NCBI GenBank assembly: GCA_019747875.1
Contig: JAIEQI010000117.1
Coordinates: 1 to 40,282 of the forward strand
Source of the DNA: Candidatus Obscuribacterales bacterium
GTDB lineage: Bacteria; Cyanobacteriota; Vampirovibrionia; Obscuribacterales; Obscuribacteraceae
Direction of reading: 5' to 3'
DNA length: 40,282 nt
Within the stretch, counting starts at the first letter, position 1. Every line of letters begins with the position of its first letter. Of this stretch, positions 14,399-23,752 are shown piece by piece. The translations under genes and the position numbers were made by a program. Under the pieces are notes generated by a model, which saw only the letters and a list, made by a program, of their open reading frames with translations, was not told the DNA's origin and ran no database searches.

Positions 14399-17300
14399 CT
14401 ATTTCACATCCGCAGGTACGCTACCTGCAACACTAATCGCACAGTCGTTGATGTTCATAAATTTTTTAATTGCAGCATTTGCTTGGGTCATCGTTACCGC
14501 ATCGAGATTCTTTGCGTGCTCGTCAATGAACTCCATAGGAATTCCGAGAATTGAATACCGGCTAATAACGCTTGCTAATTGCGATGGCGTGCGCAACCGA
14601 TTGACAATGTATTCACCTGCAAGCCGCTTCTTTTCGGTCGCAAGTTCATCCGCCGTGATACCTTTCTTGTAGTAGTTTGAAACTATTGATCTCAGCAGCG
14701 AGATAGCCTTCTTTGTATTTTCAGGATTTACCGAAAGGGAAATCTGCCAAGCTGAGTAGGGCTCACTCACATCAGTGATTGATGAATCCACACCGTATGT
14801 CAGTCCGTATTTGTTGCGTAGTTCGGCTAGGCGTGAGCTTATGGTGTCGTGTCCGAGGGCGGAATTGACTATCTCGGCTGCGAAAAAGTCTTTGCTTTTG
14901 ATGCTTACATCAATAGGTTGACCGATTACTATGTCGACGCTAGTTTTGTCTTTTAAGTTGCTGACGATCAATTTCTTAGCGGCCTGGTTTGCACAAGCAT
15001 CGACGGTGAATGAAACCGGCGATCCTTTCTCGAGATTGGCAAACGTTTTTTCAGCCAGTCCGAATGCTTCATCAGCGCCTATATCGCCTACGATTGCAAG
15101 GACAGTGTTCGCGCCGACATAATACTTCTTATGGAACTCTTTGAGCTCGTCGGAGCTAATCGTTTTTATCTCGTCGATCTGTTCAGCGAATGACTTTTCG
15201 TAATAGACACAGTCTTTCTTGTATATAGCACCGAGCAGTTTGTTTTGCGCTAATTGACCAGTTTCAACCATTGCATCTGTCAATGCAGCTTCAGTTTGTT
15301 TCTTGACTTTATCGACTTCGGCTGTCTCGAACAATGGCTCCCTTAGTGCTTCAGAAGCAAGCTTCAGGTATGCTTCGAGATCTTCTTTGACGACATCAGC
15401 TTTGAACTCAGTCCAAAAATTTTCTGCATCCGGATCAAAAGTTGTTCCCATGCGCTCCATTGCATCGGCAAACTGTTCTTTGCTGGTACTCTTAGTTCCT
15501 TTGTTCAACATCTCTGACACGAAGGATGGCAGTAGACCCTTTTCGTAGCTGCCAAAGCATGCCCCGGCTTTCAATTTGCCGGCAACAGATACGCAACCAG
15601 AGCCTGGTATTTGTAGTGTGTAAACCGTTATTCCATTGGCTAACACTTTCTTCTTTATCTGTTTTGCGATCTTTGTGCTGCTTGTGCTTGTATGACTGCT
15701 GCTTCGCTTTGCCAGATCCGTGGAAATATGCGGATCCACATTTCTCGTATCGTCCGAGGGTGATCCGGGAGCAGCTGCGGCAATCAAATTGAGCATAGAG
15801 AAGGATTCAGTATTAGATGCCGGCGAGACGCCGGTGCTCCCAGATTGTCCGTGTTTTTCGGAAAGCGTGGTCGCCGAAGAGTTCGGTGCTTCGATCCCGG
15901 GAGCGCCGGCATCTTGCCGGCTTTTAGTTGCAGCTTGTGTCGTTGAAAAATTTTGAGGGACTGCAGGAGCTTCGCTCTTCTTCTCTGCGTTTTCTGCACC
16001 GGTTTTTGTTTCTTTTGGATAATAGTAGCCCACTGTTCTATTGCGTGCGTCGAAGTATTTTTTTGCAACTCGTTGAACATCGGCCGCTGTCACTGCTTTG
16101 ATCTTGCTTTCCATGTTCACCCAAAGCATCCAGGTGTCAATGGCGATTGCTTCGGTTAGTTGCTGTGCCATGTCAGCAATGTCTGTTGCGTCCAATTTGA
16201 TCCGCTTCCAGACAGCTTTTTTGGCTCGATCAAGTTCATTGTCTGAAACCGGATCTTCGGCCAGTTTCTTCAATTCGTCCTCGATCGATTTCTCAATGGT
16301 TTCAAGTTTGGTGTCACCTGTGGCGGATGCGCTAATCGTGAATAAGCCTGGATCGCGCAATGTTGTGTTGCTGCAATCCGCTTCCGAAGCTAATCCTGTG
16401 TCAACAAGGCGTTTGTACAGCCTGCTAGATTGACGTTTCTCGTCTCCTAGTATGCTTGCCAGAACTTCAAGCGGGTAGGTGTCCTTATCGGTAGCTTTCG
16501 GTATGTGATAACCGAACATAAGCTTCGGTAGTTCGTCACCCCGTTGTACGACGAAGCGCCGCTCCCCTTCCTGCGGAGGTTCTACTGTATAAACGTTTGG
16601 AAACGGTTTAGGCGATGGTGGCACTGAGGAGAAATTCTTGGCGATTAAATTCAATGCATCGGCCGTTTTGAAATCTCCCAAAATGATCAGTGTTGCATTA
16701 TTTGGGTAATAAAAATCGTTGTAGAACTGCTTTAGACGCTCAAGCGGTACGCCTTCAACATCCGAGCGCCACCCAATTACCGGATGGTGATACGGATGTT
16801 CGCGAAAAGCTGTAGCATAAGTTAAGGTGTCGAGAATACTGCTTGCGTAATTTTCGCCGCGTTCGAGTTCGTTACGAACAACTGTCATTTCGGATTCACG
16901 ATCACCTTTCCGCAAGAGTGCATGCCGCATTCGGTCAGCCTCAATGTCTATGCAAACTGCTAGATCTTTACTCGGAACTACCTCGTAGTAATTTGTGCGA
17001 TCATAAAAAGTGGTGGCATTATTGTATCCACCCAAAGGTTTGAGCAAGTCATCCAATCCTGTACCCTTCAATGGATCATGCGCCGCAGTTCCTTTGAACA
17101 TCATATGTTCGAGAAAATGTGTCGCTCCTGTGTAACCGACCGCCTCATTACGGGAACCGACGCGATAAACAACGTTTACGATCAAGACCGGTGCCGTATG
17201 CTTCTCGCCAAGTAAGACAGATAGCCCGTTCGATTTGAGTTTGTACTCTTGCAAGCCTGCAGCTTCACGGACAAATGTAAATGCCGGATTGACAGATGCT

Positions 17301-17482
17301 TTTGACGACGCAGGTATAGTTGATGAAGCCTTCGATGAAATCGTTTTCGATGGCGTGGAAGGTCCGGTTGCAGCTTTTAATTTCGGTACACAATAGTTGA
17401 ACATAGCAATTGCCACTGACAGTGCCAAAATGCTGATGCGTGTTTGACTATATGTGTGCGAACCAGACTGAGAGGTTGCCAT
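14399..17482 (-). CDS. Two-domain M16 family zinc protease, exported
   Basis: 1027 aa from ATG 17482, chosen for GGGAG 7 bases upstream and a following signal or anchor segment (ISILALSVAIAMFNYCVP). The N-terminal domain has the inverted zinc motif His122-Phe-Leu-Glu125-His126, with the third ligand in RNELERGEN (Glu205 or Glu207). The C-terminal domain (from about 600) lacks HxxEH at the equivalent place (LLPSFVSEMLNKGT) but keeps the substrate-binding LRNKYGLTYGV segment, as is usual for inactive halves. This is the fused form of the PqqL/processing-protease family and should degrade peptides in the periplasm. The linker (about 500-590) is Ser/Ala/Pro-rich and partly encoded by palindromic repeats. 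It follows the SDR gene by 34 bases. Confidence 0.95.
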   Translation of the reverse strand: MATSQSGSHTYSQTRISILALSVAIAMFNYCVPKLKAATGPSTPSKTISSKASSTIPASSKASVNPAFTFVREAAGLQEYKLKSNGLSVLLGEKHTAPVLIVNVVYRVGSRNEAVGYTGATHFLEHMMFKGTAAHDPLKGTGLDDLLKPLGGYNNATTFYDRTNYYEVVPSKDLAVCIDIEADRMRHALLRKGDRESEMTVVRNELERGENYASSILDTLTYATAFREHPYHHPVIGWRSDVEGVPLERLKQFYNDFYYPNNATLIILGDFKTADALNLIAKNFSSVPPSPKPFPNVYTVEPPQEGERRFVVQRGDELPKLMFGYHIPKATDKDTYPLEVLASILGDEKRQSSRLYKRLVDTGLASEADCSNTTLRDPGLFTISASATGDTKLETIEKSIEDELKKLAEDPVSDNELDRAKKAVWKRIKLDATDIADMAQQLTEAIAIDTWMLWVNMESKIKAVTAADVQRVAKKYFDARNRTVGYYYPKETKTGAENAEKKSEAPAVPQNFSTTQAATKSRQDAGAPGIEAPNSSATTLSEKHGQSGSTGVSPASNTESFSMLNLIAAAAPGSPSDDTRNVDPHISTDLAKRSSSHTSTSSTKIAKQIKKKVLANGITVYTLQIPGSGCVSVAGKLKAGACFGSYEKGLLPSFVSEMLNKGTKSTSKEQFADAMERMGTTFDPDAENFWTEFKADVVKEDLEAYLKLASEALREPLFETAEVDKVKKQTEAALTDAMVETGQLAQNKLLGAIYKKDCVYYEKSFAEQIDEIKTISSDELKEFHKKYYVGANTVLAIVGDIGADEAFGLAEKTFANLEKGSPVSFTVDACANQAAKKLIVSNLKDKTSVDIVIGQPIDVSIKSKDFFAAEIVNSALGHDTISSRLAELRNKYGLTYGVDSSITDVSEPYSAWQISLSVNPENTKKAISLLRSIVSNYYKKGITADELATEKKRLAGEYIVNRLRTPSQLASVISRYSILGIPMEFIDEHAKNLDAVTMTQANAAIKKFMNINDCAISVAGSVPADVK
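15816..15842. repeat. Palindromic repeat inside the M16 protease gene (copy 1)
   Basis: CCGGCG (15820-15825) pairs with CGCCGG (15829-15834) around AGA, followed by TGCTCCC, as in other copies. In the minus-strand reading frame it encodes GSTGVSPASNT in the interdomain linker, without a frameshift or stop. Confidence 0.75.
15892..15926. repeat. Palindromic repeat inside the M16 protease gene (copy 2)
   Basis: GCCGGCA (15905-15911) pairs with TGCCGGC (15915-15921). The whole stretch, beginning CGATCCCGGGAGCGCC, is the reverse complement of the intergenic element at 40216-40253 over about 30 bases. In frame it encodes KSRQDAGAPGIEA in the linker. Confidence 0.85.
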
Positions 17483-17516
17483 TAAGAACTCCCTAAACGT
17501 ATAGAGGAGGATCTTA

Positions 17517-18407
17517 TCAAACACTGGTGCCGTCAGTAGATTTTGATTCAGTTTCGCTGCCGACGTTTCGCCGAATTTTGCCGCGGTCGGCCGGCACCAG
17601 GCTGCTCAGATAGAAGGTCAGGTTAGGGAAAAGGGCGGCCATACGTTCGACCATGATGCCGGGCGCGGTCAAAACAATTTCGTGGCTGCCGCCTTTAGCC
17701 ATCGCTTTGACGATGTCATTAGAAGCCTGTTCGGAGCTGATGCTAAGAACGTTTCTCATCATCCAACCTCTGACTGTATTCTCTTTGGCAATTATGGTTG
17801 GATCTTCCGCTAGTTTATTTCTCTTGAAGAAATCTGTGCGCACCCAGCCCGGACATACTGTAATTACGTCAACTTTTCCGGCGAACTCCGCAGCCATGCC
17901 TTCTGATAATCCGGTCATGGCAAATTTGCTTGATGCATAGCACACGCTGCCAGGGAAAGATACTTTACCTGCAACGCTGGCAACATTGACAATCTTTCCG
18001 TGTCCTTGCGCCATAAATTCGGGTAGGACGCCATACACCATTTCGAGCGAAGCGAAGAAGTTGACCTCGAAAACATAACGCCAGTCATCTACTGATAGTG
18101 ATGGCATCGGTCCTGAGCGAGCAAGTCCGGCGTTGTTCACGAGAATGTCAATGCCACCGAATTTTTCCTTGCAGGCCTCGACCAGTTTGGCTGCCATTCC
18201 TTTTTCGGCAACATCGCCAGCGATACAGTGGGCTTCGCCGCCAGCTTTCGCGACCAGATCGGCAGCTCGATTGAGATCGTCTTTGCCTCTAGCGTTGAGT
18301 ATCATTTTTCCGGAGTACTCCTTCGCCAGTTGAACCGCAATCGCACGACCGATTCCAGTTGATGCTCCAGTGATAACTGCGCGTGTATTTGGCTTTAGTC
18401 CGGTCAT
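17517..18407 (-). CDS. Short-chain dehydrogenase/reductase
   Basis: 296 aa classical SDR. The nucleotide site is TGASTGIG (residues 13-20), NNAG is at 91-94, and the catalytic set is Ser144, Tyr157 and Lys161 (YASSK). An Arg after the second beta strand (LNARGKDD) suggests NADP(H). The C-terminus is longer than in minimal SDRs (about 250) and carries a hydrophobic MVERMAALFPNLTFYLSSLV segment that may touch the membrane, as in DltE/YqjQ-like or keto-sphinganine reductase-like SDRs. The substrate cannot be told. It is first in a probable two-gene unit with the M16 protease. Confidence 0.92.
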   Translation of the reverse strand: MTGLKPNTRAVITGASTGIGRAIAVQLAKEYSGKMILNARGKDDLNRAADLVAKAGGEAHCIAGDVAEKGMAAKLVEACKEKFGGIDILVNNAGLARSGPMPSLSVDDWRYVFEVNFFASLEMVYGVLPEFMAQGHGKIVNVASVAGKVSFPGSVCYASSKFAMTGLSEGMAAEFAGKVDVITVCPGWVRTDFFKRNKLAEDPTIIAKENTVRGWMMRNVLSISSEQASNDIVKAMAKGGSHEIVLTAPGIMVERMAALFPNLTFYLSSLVPADRGKIRRNVGSETESKSTDGTSV

Positions 18408-18510
18408 CGTTTTTCCCCAGCGAAGTTTATTTTGCGGCGGAGTTGAGAGGAGCGATAGCTCAGAGAACTCCAGGGTCTTTAATCAATAGTATGTAGTAGA
18501 AAGTCAGTCC

Positions 18511-21372
18511 TTACATTAACGAGAGAGCTTCTTTCGAGCTTTCTTTATCTTGCCATCCGCGTTCTTTTGCGACCTCGGCAATCGCAGAAGCGATTCGTTT
18601 TGATTCTTCGATATCACCGATTTGCTTTGTGTCTTTAGCTATGCGCAAGAAAGTTGAGAGTTCCAATTCTGTAGCGATTGCTTTGTTTGCTTTCAACCAA
18701 TTAATCGCGGTCGAGTTGTATTCCTTCATGCGATCAAAGTTTTTCAATTGTAGAAGCGCTATTGAGGCATCAGTCCACAGGAGAAATCGATCTTGGACGA
18801 CATAGAACTCATCTGATTGCTCGAATCGCGGCAAATACTCTTCAACCAAAGCTAAGGCTTCTTTTGGTTTGTAGGCTTGCAAGCAGTACTGCGCTGCGAT
18901 TTGTGCCATCAAGCTGCTGTATTTCAATTCCGTATTTGTTGACTTGAGCTGGGTGAGCGTGTCTAATGCCAGCTTCGCTGCAGAATCGCCGTCACCTGAG
19001 CGAGAGAGGGCGACACAGTAATGGGAAACAGTATCGACATAAACCGCATTACACGGAACATCTCTAAGTTGATTCCACGAACTCCTGAAAAATTTCAACA
19101 GGTCAGCATTGGAAGCCTGCATTCCGATCAATTCATTCATCTGTGCGCGAAACTTCGACAATTTAGTTGGCTTAGCGAGTAGTTGTTTGATCAGTGAAGT
19201 CGACTGAAGTGCTCCGGTCGTTCCTTCCTTTCCGACGGACTTGAAGTATGCTTGGTTGCGTCTCAAGATGTCCAGACCTGTGACAGACTGATTTGATGCT
19301 TGCGCTGCATCGCGCACAACGGATAGGTATCTGCATAGTGAATCAGTTCTGGCCTGCAGCTGTTCATCTCGGACTATTTCCAGATCTCGAATAGTACTGA
19401 ACCCCTGCTCCAACTGGGCAAGCGCTTCTCTGCTCTTTTTTGCATCATAGAGTGCACGCCCAAGTTGGAGCTTGCTGGTTCCACACACCCAGCACTCACT
19501 GGTTCTCGAACATGAAATTTCTACGGCATATCTTGCTATCTTTTCTTCCAAGTCTCTTAGCTTGAGGCGGTCAGCTGCATCCGTCGCCAAATCAAGAGCG
19601 CCCAACAATGTATCATTATCATCGCGGGTGCAGTGCTCGAAACTCATTATGGCTTTGTTCAAGTAATCGCGAGCCAAGGTCTTATAGGCATCATCTAATG
19701 CAAGCTCTCTAGCTGCACGTGCATATGCTCGAGGAATGCGCGGATTGGATGGACCAAAGAATGCACGCTCGGCACGAACAGCCGGCTCCACCAGCGCTGC
19801 TACTGCGTCGGGCCGTCTTGTAGAAGCCAGTAGATCCATTTCGAAACTTAAAGTCGTAGCAAGATACTTGCTTGGAGGTAAATGACTTTCTTCAGCCGCT
19901 TTGGCGATTAATTTGTTGAGATTTACTTGGTGTGATCCAGGCAATGCTTGAATGGAGCGTGCAAATTCAATTAAATCTACAGCTTCTTTTTTTGTGAATC
20001 GTTTTGGATTCTTCATTGCATATAAGGCTGCTGTCTCCACTTCGTTCGTGAACGAATCGATTCGCTCCTTCTTCGCGGTACTATTTGGTGGACCAATTTC
20101 TTGAATCTTTTGAAGACTTAGTAGTCCCCATTTTGCAGCTGATTCGTGATTGCCCTGATTTTCATATTCTGTCGCACGCAAGTTGAATAGCTTGGGAATT
20201 GCGTATCTGCTGTTATCATCTTCCGCCGCTAACCTTATTATTTCGAGACGAATTTGTTCGGCGGAGTTTTTATCAAGCGCTTCCGATTTCTCCAACCAGT
20301 AGAGTTTTCGTTCGATCGAGTTGTTTTTCTGTAAGTCCAGTCTTACTTGTAGCGAGCGGCCTGCAGCTGTATTGAAATACCAGAAAGAGATGCCGCAAAG
20401 CATGATTGCAAACACTAGAAAGGCTGATGCTAACAAAATGGTAACTTGCATTGACCTTTTGCCCGCAGCATTTTCTCGCGGGAGTTTGATTTGTAGGTCG
20501 TTTCCCCTTTCTTCCGCTACGAGTGCCAGATCCTTTTCAAATAGCGCCATTGATTGGTATCTGTTTTCCGGTGCTTTTTCCATCGCCTTGGCGATTACAA
20601 GCTCCAATCCGGAAGGAAACTGCTTAGAGGACAGATCTGAAATGAGCGGTGCTTGCTCGTGAGCATGTTTGTGAATCATCCCAACCGGATTATCCGCTTC
20701 AAAAGGTAGCCGCCCGGTGAGCATTTGAAAAAGCGTGCAGGCAAGTGAGTAAATGTCAGAGCGCTCGTCGGCATTTAGTCCAACGGATTGTTCAGGACTC
20801 AAATAATCGACGGATCCGATTAGCGCGCCGGTCTGTGTTAGTTTCTGCTTGCCCGATTCTGAAACTTCAACGAATTTGGCAAGACCGAAGTCGACTACTT
20901 TGACATAGTCGGGGGTTGGTGTTTCTTCCAGCACAATATTGTTCGGTTTGAGATCGCGATGGATTATTCCGGCTGCGTGAGCGTATTGCATTGCCTGGCA
21001 GACTTGACGCGCGATGTTCAGCGCACGCTGCCAACCCATCGCGTCAGGCAGTTCATCTAGCACATGATTTAGAGCCCTTCCATGAAGGTACTCCATTGCT
21101 ATATAAGGAGTGTCTTTGAAGGTCCCATAGCTGTAAAAGGCGGCGATGTGATTGTGCTGCAGTAGGGAAATTGACTTACCTTCTCGCTCGAACCGGGCGA
21201 CGGCGTCAGAGTCTGCTATCAGTGATGGGTCGAGAATCTTGATTGCGACAATTCGGTCAAGACCGAGCTGGCGAGCTTTGAACACGCTCCCCATGCCACC
21301 GCTACCGAGAATCGAGATGATCTCATACTTCTCGTCGAAAATTTCGCCGCAGCTGGCTAGTGGTGGGGTCAT
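18511..21372 (-). CDS. Transmembrane Ser/Thr kinase with large C-terminal helical-repeat region
   Basis: 953 aa. The kinase domain (about 16-275) is complete: GSGGMGSVFKA, Lys45 in VAIKILD, HRDLKPNN with Asp140, DFG with Asp161, and SPEQ. One transmembrane helix lies at about 310-334 (ILLASAFLVFAIMLCGISFW). The rest, about 610 residues, is almost all helical with degenerate TPR-like spacing (for example LQLGRALYDAKKSREALAQL and LQAYKPKEALALVEEYLPRF) and would lie outside the membrane, so it is the likely sensor or scaffold. AGAGGAG precedes the ATG, but at a long 13-base spacing. Divergent from the small FecR-like gene at 21734. Activity is expected; substrate unknown. Confidence 0.93.
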   Translation of the reverse strand: MTPPLASCGEIFDEKYEIISILGSGGMGSVFKARQLGLDRIVAIKILDPSLIADSDAVARFEREGKSISLLQHNHIAAFYSYGTFKDTPYIAMEYLHGRALNHVLDELPDAMGWQRALNIARQVCQAMQYAHAAGIIHRDLKPNNIVLEETPTPDYVKVVDFGLAKFVEVSESGKQKLTQTGALIGSVDYLSPEQSVGLNADERSDIYSLACTLFQMLTGRLPFEADNPVGMIHKHAHEQAPLISDLSSKQFPSGLELVIAKAMEKAPENRYQSMALFEKDLALVAEERGNDLQIKLPRENAAGKRSMQVTILLASAFLVFAIMLCGISFWYFNTAAGRSLQVRLDLQKNNSIERKLYWLEKSEALDKNSAEQIRLEIIRLAAEDDNSRYAIPKLFNLRATEYENQGNHESAAKWGLLSLQKIQEIGPPNSTAKKERIDSFTNEVETAALYAMKNPKRFTKKEAVDLIEFARSIQALPGSHQVNLNKLIAKAAEESHLPPSKYLATTLSFEMDLLASTRRPDAVAALVEPAVRAERAFFGPSNPRIPRAYARAARELALDDAYKTLARDYLNKAIMSFEHCTRDDNDTLLGALDLATDAADRLKLRDLEEKIARYAVEISCSRTSECWVCGTSKLQLGRALYDAKKSREALAQLEQGFSTIRDLEIVRDEQLQARTDSLCRYLSVVRDAAQASNQSVTGLDILRRNQAYFKSVGKEGTTGALQSTSLIKQLLAKPTKLSKFRAQMNELIGMQASNADLLKFFRSSWNQLRDVPCNAVYVDTVSHYCVALSRSGDGDSAAKLALDTLTQLKSTNTELKYSSLMAQIAAQYCLQAYKPKEALALVEEYLPRFEQSDEFYVVQDRFLLWTDASIALLQLKNFDRMKEYNSTAINWLKANKAIATELELSTFLRIAKDTKQIGDIEESKRIASAIAEVAKERGWQDKESSKEALSLM

Positions 21373-21733
21373 GCGCCGGAGCGTTCTCCTCTGACCTTTT
21401 ATTCCCGAAATGTGCAGTTTGGCTCTCGAAAAGATGTGTAGTAGACTCGCCGAGTGATGGATACGGAAGGCAAATTTGTCTGGCTCGATCTTTGCGTTGA
21501 TTCTTCAAAAGTAGGAAGGCGGATTTTTTTTCTGACTTTTGAATGCGTGTGACTTTTTGTATCCACTTGAAATGTTGGAAGAGTTGAAGTGATTCTGGAT
21601 ATACTTCCACTGCTTTGCCTACCATGTCGCCAATAAAGTTACCAGCCATTAGCCTTTTTGTCGGCTCCAAGAAGCTTGGTATAACTGCTTTGGCAGGAAT
21701 TCTTGGGCTGCCGGGCAGGACTGAGAAGTTTGC
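21373..21733. other. Divergent intergenic region between kinase and FecR-like gene
   Basis: 361 bases. A minus-strand reading frame (21323-21670) begins with about 50 plausible residues (FIGDMVGKAVEVYPESLQLF) and then loses protein-like composition and overlaps the kinase start, so I do not call it a gene. A candidate plus-strand promoter is listed separately. Confidence 0.5.
21658..21685 (+). promoter_or_regulatory. Candidate promoter of the small FecR-like gene
   Basis: TTGTCG (21658-21663) and TATAAC (21680-21685) are separated by 16 bases, 48 bases before the ATG at 21734. Each box has four or five matches to the housekeeping consensus. Read by eye only. Confidence 0.35.
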
Positions 21734-22426
21734 ATGTGGAAGACTCGAAATTTATTTTTGTTCGTAATCGCGATTATTGGTACGCAGAACTGCCCCAGTG
21801 CAGCCGCACAGAATGTGTTGGCTGAGTCCCCGACGCACGAAAGTCAAAGCAAAGTGGAAGAAAGCAAAGACTCGTCGGAAAAGGATGTCGTGCCTGTGGT
21901 GTTTCCTGCCGTAATGCCGCCGGTTCAAGCGCCTGCGCAGCTTGTGCCTGCTCCGACTCGCATTGCGATGCCCGGTGTTGCTGCTCCGACAATCCCCATG
22001 CCCCAGGTGCCGCGGACCGGTGCTCCGAATGGTCGCGTGAACGTGAGTATCATGAAAGGCGAAGTTCATATGCGCAACTTGAACCCGAAGATGGGCAGCG
22101 GTGAGATTCTAAGTCTCACTACCGGAGATCGCAGCTCTTGCGAGTTCAAGCTAAATGGAGCGATTGGCAGGGTTTGGCAAAACAGTGATGCAACGGTGTT
22201 TGCTGGAAGTAACGTCGTCATGCTTTCTAAGGGTGATCTGCATTTATCGGTTCGCCGGGCCTCTGGTGGCGAGTTCACAGTAATCAGCGGCGATTTGCTG
22301 TGCCGCGTCAAAGGAACGACGGTCCACGTCAGCCGCCATGACGGTCATGTGAAGTTCAGCGTCATGGAAGGCACGGTCACTGTCTACAACCGCCAGACCG
22401 GCGAAATCCTGAAAGTCTCACCATAA
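21734..22426 (+). CDS. Small exported FecR-like protein
   Basis: 230 aa. A signal peptide is clear (LFLFVIAIIGTQNCPSAAAQ), followed by a Pro/Val/Ala-rich linker (PAVMPPVQAPAQLVPAP). Residues about 100-230 are beta-rich and carry the FecR-type core: GEILSLTTGDRSSCEF, then RVKGTTVHVSRHDGHV at about 191-206, then VMEGTVTVYNRQTGEIL. The same core, RIHGTTCHVT, is in the larger exported protein at 23902, so the two look paralogous. There is no transmembrane anchor or ECF sigma partner nearby, unlike classical FecR. A GAGAAG sequence is 8 bases before the ATG. Envelope sensing or ligand binding is inferred. Confidence 0.72.
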   Translation: MWKTRNLFLFVIAIIGTQNCPSAAAQNVLAESPTHESQSKVEESKDSSEKDVVPVVFPAVMPPVQAPAQLVPAPTRIAMPGVAAPTIPMPQVPRTGAPNGRVNVSIMKGEVHMRNLNPKMGSGEILSLTTGDRSSCEFKLNGAIGRVWQNSDATVFAGSNVVMLSKGDLHLSVRRASGGEFTVISGDLLCRVKGTTVHVSRHDGHVKFSVMEGTVTVYNRQTGEILKVSP

Positions 22427-22597
22427 GTATCCCAGCGACGCAACTACGAGAAATCCAGAATACAGGCACGTAATGAATTTCGTTTGATCAAGCCCCGCAT
22501 CTGCTGGCGCTCTGAGGATCGAAGCAAGCGCCCACAGTAGCAGTGATGCCATGCATGTGCTCGCCGCATCATGCCATCTTCTTGGTCCTGTTTTCCT

Positions 22598-22622
22598 ATT
22601 TTCCAACACGGTTTGTTGGAAA
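22598..22622. promoter_or_regulatory. Dyad ATTTTCCAA...TTGGAAA, copy 1
   Basis: TTTCCAAC (22600-22607) and GTTGGAAA (22615-22622) form a perfect 8-base dyad with a 7-base spacer, 114 bases before the soluble kinase start. A near-identical dyad lies 125 bases before the larger FecR-like gene. Operator and hairpin explanations are both open. Confidence 0.4.
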
Positions 22623-22683
22623 GTTGTATCCCGTCTTTGCCTACTCATGCGGGTTTGCAGACTCAAGACATCCAATTGCGGCG

Positions 22684-22711
22684 TTGGAAATGGAAACCGT
22701 AAATTGATAAT
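22684..22711 (+). promoter_or_regulatory. Candidate promoter of the soluble kinase gene
   Basis: TTGGAA (22684-22689) and GATAAT (22706-22711) are 16 bases apart and end 25 bases before the ATG at 22737. Moderate match to the housekeeping consensus; read by eye. Confidence 0.35.
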
Positions 22712-22736
22712 GTGAGTCTTCGGAGTTCCCTCTCCT

Positions 22737-23711
22737 ATGTTAACGACGGTAGTCCAATCGGCATTCGGCAAGCTCGGCGGCAACTTCAGCAAGGCATTCC
22801 TCGGTCAGCCTTGCCGCAAGCAAACGGGCGATAACTCTGTCGTTATGAGCAAGGGTGGTAACATCTACAAACTCGAAGGCGTACTCGGAATGGGCGGATT
22901 GAGCGTCGTTTACCGGGCTGTTCGTTTCTCCGATGGAAAAGTCGTCGCTCTCAAAGTAGCAAACATCGAGAAAGCTCCCGAAGCAAAAGACTTGCTACGC
23001 CGCGAAGCTGAGCTGATGCAAAATTTGCAACACAAGAACATTGTCCGCATGTACGAAGCTGGTGAAAGCGTCGATGGCGATCCCTTCATCGCAATGGAAT
23101 TGCTTGAAGGTCAAACATTGGAACAGCTCCTGATCAGCGAAACGTTTCTCGACCTCCCCCGTGTTGCTCGTATTTGCCTGGATGTTGCACAAGCCGTTCA
23201 CCATGCGCACATCACCGGCATCATCCACAGAGACATCAAGCCTTCGAACATCATGCTTGTCAAACGAGATGGCAAAGAACAAGCCGTCGTTTATGATTTC
23301 GGCATTTCATTGACAGTCGGCGAGGACGGTTCCTCTTCCGACAACACAAGCAGCGGTAGTCTGCTTTACGCTTCGCCGGAACAGTTGTCCGAGCAAAATT
23401 GCAGCTATAACACCGATGTGTATCAGTTGGCTCTCGTTATGTTCGAAGCCCTGACAGGTCGCCTTCCGTTCGAAATTTCCGTTTCCGGTGCCCTGGCTTA
23501 CCGCCGAGGCGAAGGTCCAGTTCTTCTCAGCGATGAGGAACTCGGCGAGTTCGCACTGGAGTCAACGATCAGAAAAGTACTCGAAGAAGCTCTACACAGG
23601 AATCCGCAACAGCGCACCCGCAATATGCACAGCTTTATGGAAGACCTCCAAAACGCACTCCTCCAGCTCGGTGACTGGGGATTGCAAGCTCAAGCGGTTT
23701 ACTGTTCATAA
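22737..23711 (+). CDS. Soluble Hanks-type Ser/Thr kinase
   Basis: 324 aa, kinase domain only and no transmembrane helix. The domain spans about 44-315: GMGGLSVVYRA, Lys73 in VALKVAN, HRDIKPSN with Asp166, DFG with Asp187 (YDFGISL) and SPEQ. An unusual feature is a short activation segment rich in Ser and Thr (GSSSDNTSSGSLLYASPEQ), a likely autophosphorylation site. The first about 40 residues have no clear fold. A GGAG is 11 bases before the ATG. It lies between two FecR-like genes, so a role downstream of those exported proteins is plausible but would require a membrane intermediary such as the neighbouring kinases. Confidence 0.92.
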   Translation: MLTTVVQSAFGKLGGNFSKAFLGQPCRKQTGDNSVVMSKGGNIYKLEGVLGMGGLSVVYRAVRFSDGKVVALKVANIEKAPEAKDLLRREAELMQNLQHKNIVRMYEAGESVDGDPFIAMELLEGQTLEQLLISETFLDLPRVARICLDVAQAVHHAHITGIIHRDIKPSNIMLVKRDGKEQAVVYDFGISLTVGEDGSSSDNTSSGSLLYASPEQLSEQNCSYNTDVYQLALVMFEALTGRLPFEISVSGALAYRRGEGPVLLSDEELGEFALESTIRKVLEEALHRNPQQRTRNMHSFMEDLQNALLQLGDWGLQAQAVYCS

Positions 23712-23717
23712 GATTAA

Positions 23718-23738
23718 ATGCCGTCGACCGGCATGTTT
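23718..23738 (+). terminator. Possible terminator of the soluble kinase gene
   Basis: ATGCCG (23718-23723) pairs with CGGCAT (23729-23734) around TCGAC and is followed by GTTTT. It begins 7 bases after the stop codon. The stem is short and the T-run weak. Confidence 0.4.
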
Positions 23739-23752
23739 TGCAGACAAAATGC

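Noticed and set aside
21323..21670. Minus-strand frame of 115 codons with a plausible first 50 residues, slightly DUF1858-like
   Set aside because: No ribosome binding site, overlaps the kinase start in another frame, and the second half looks like non-coding translation.
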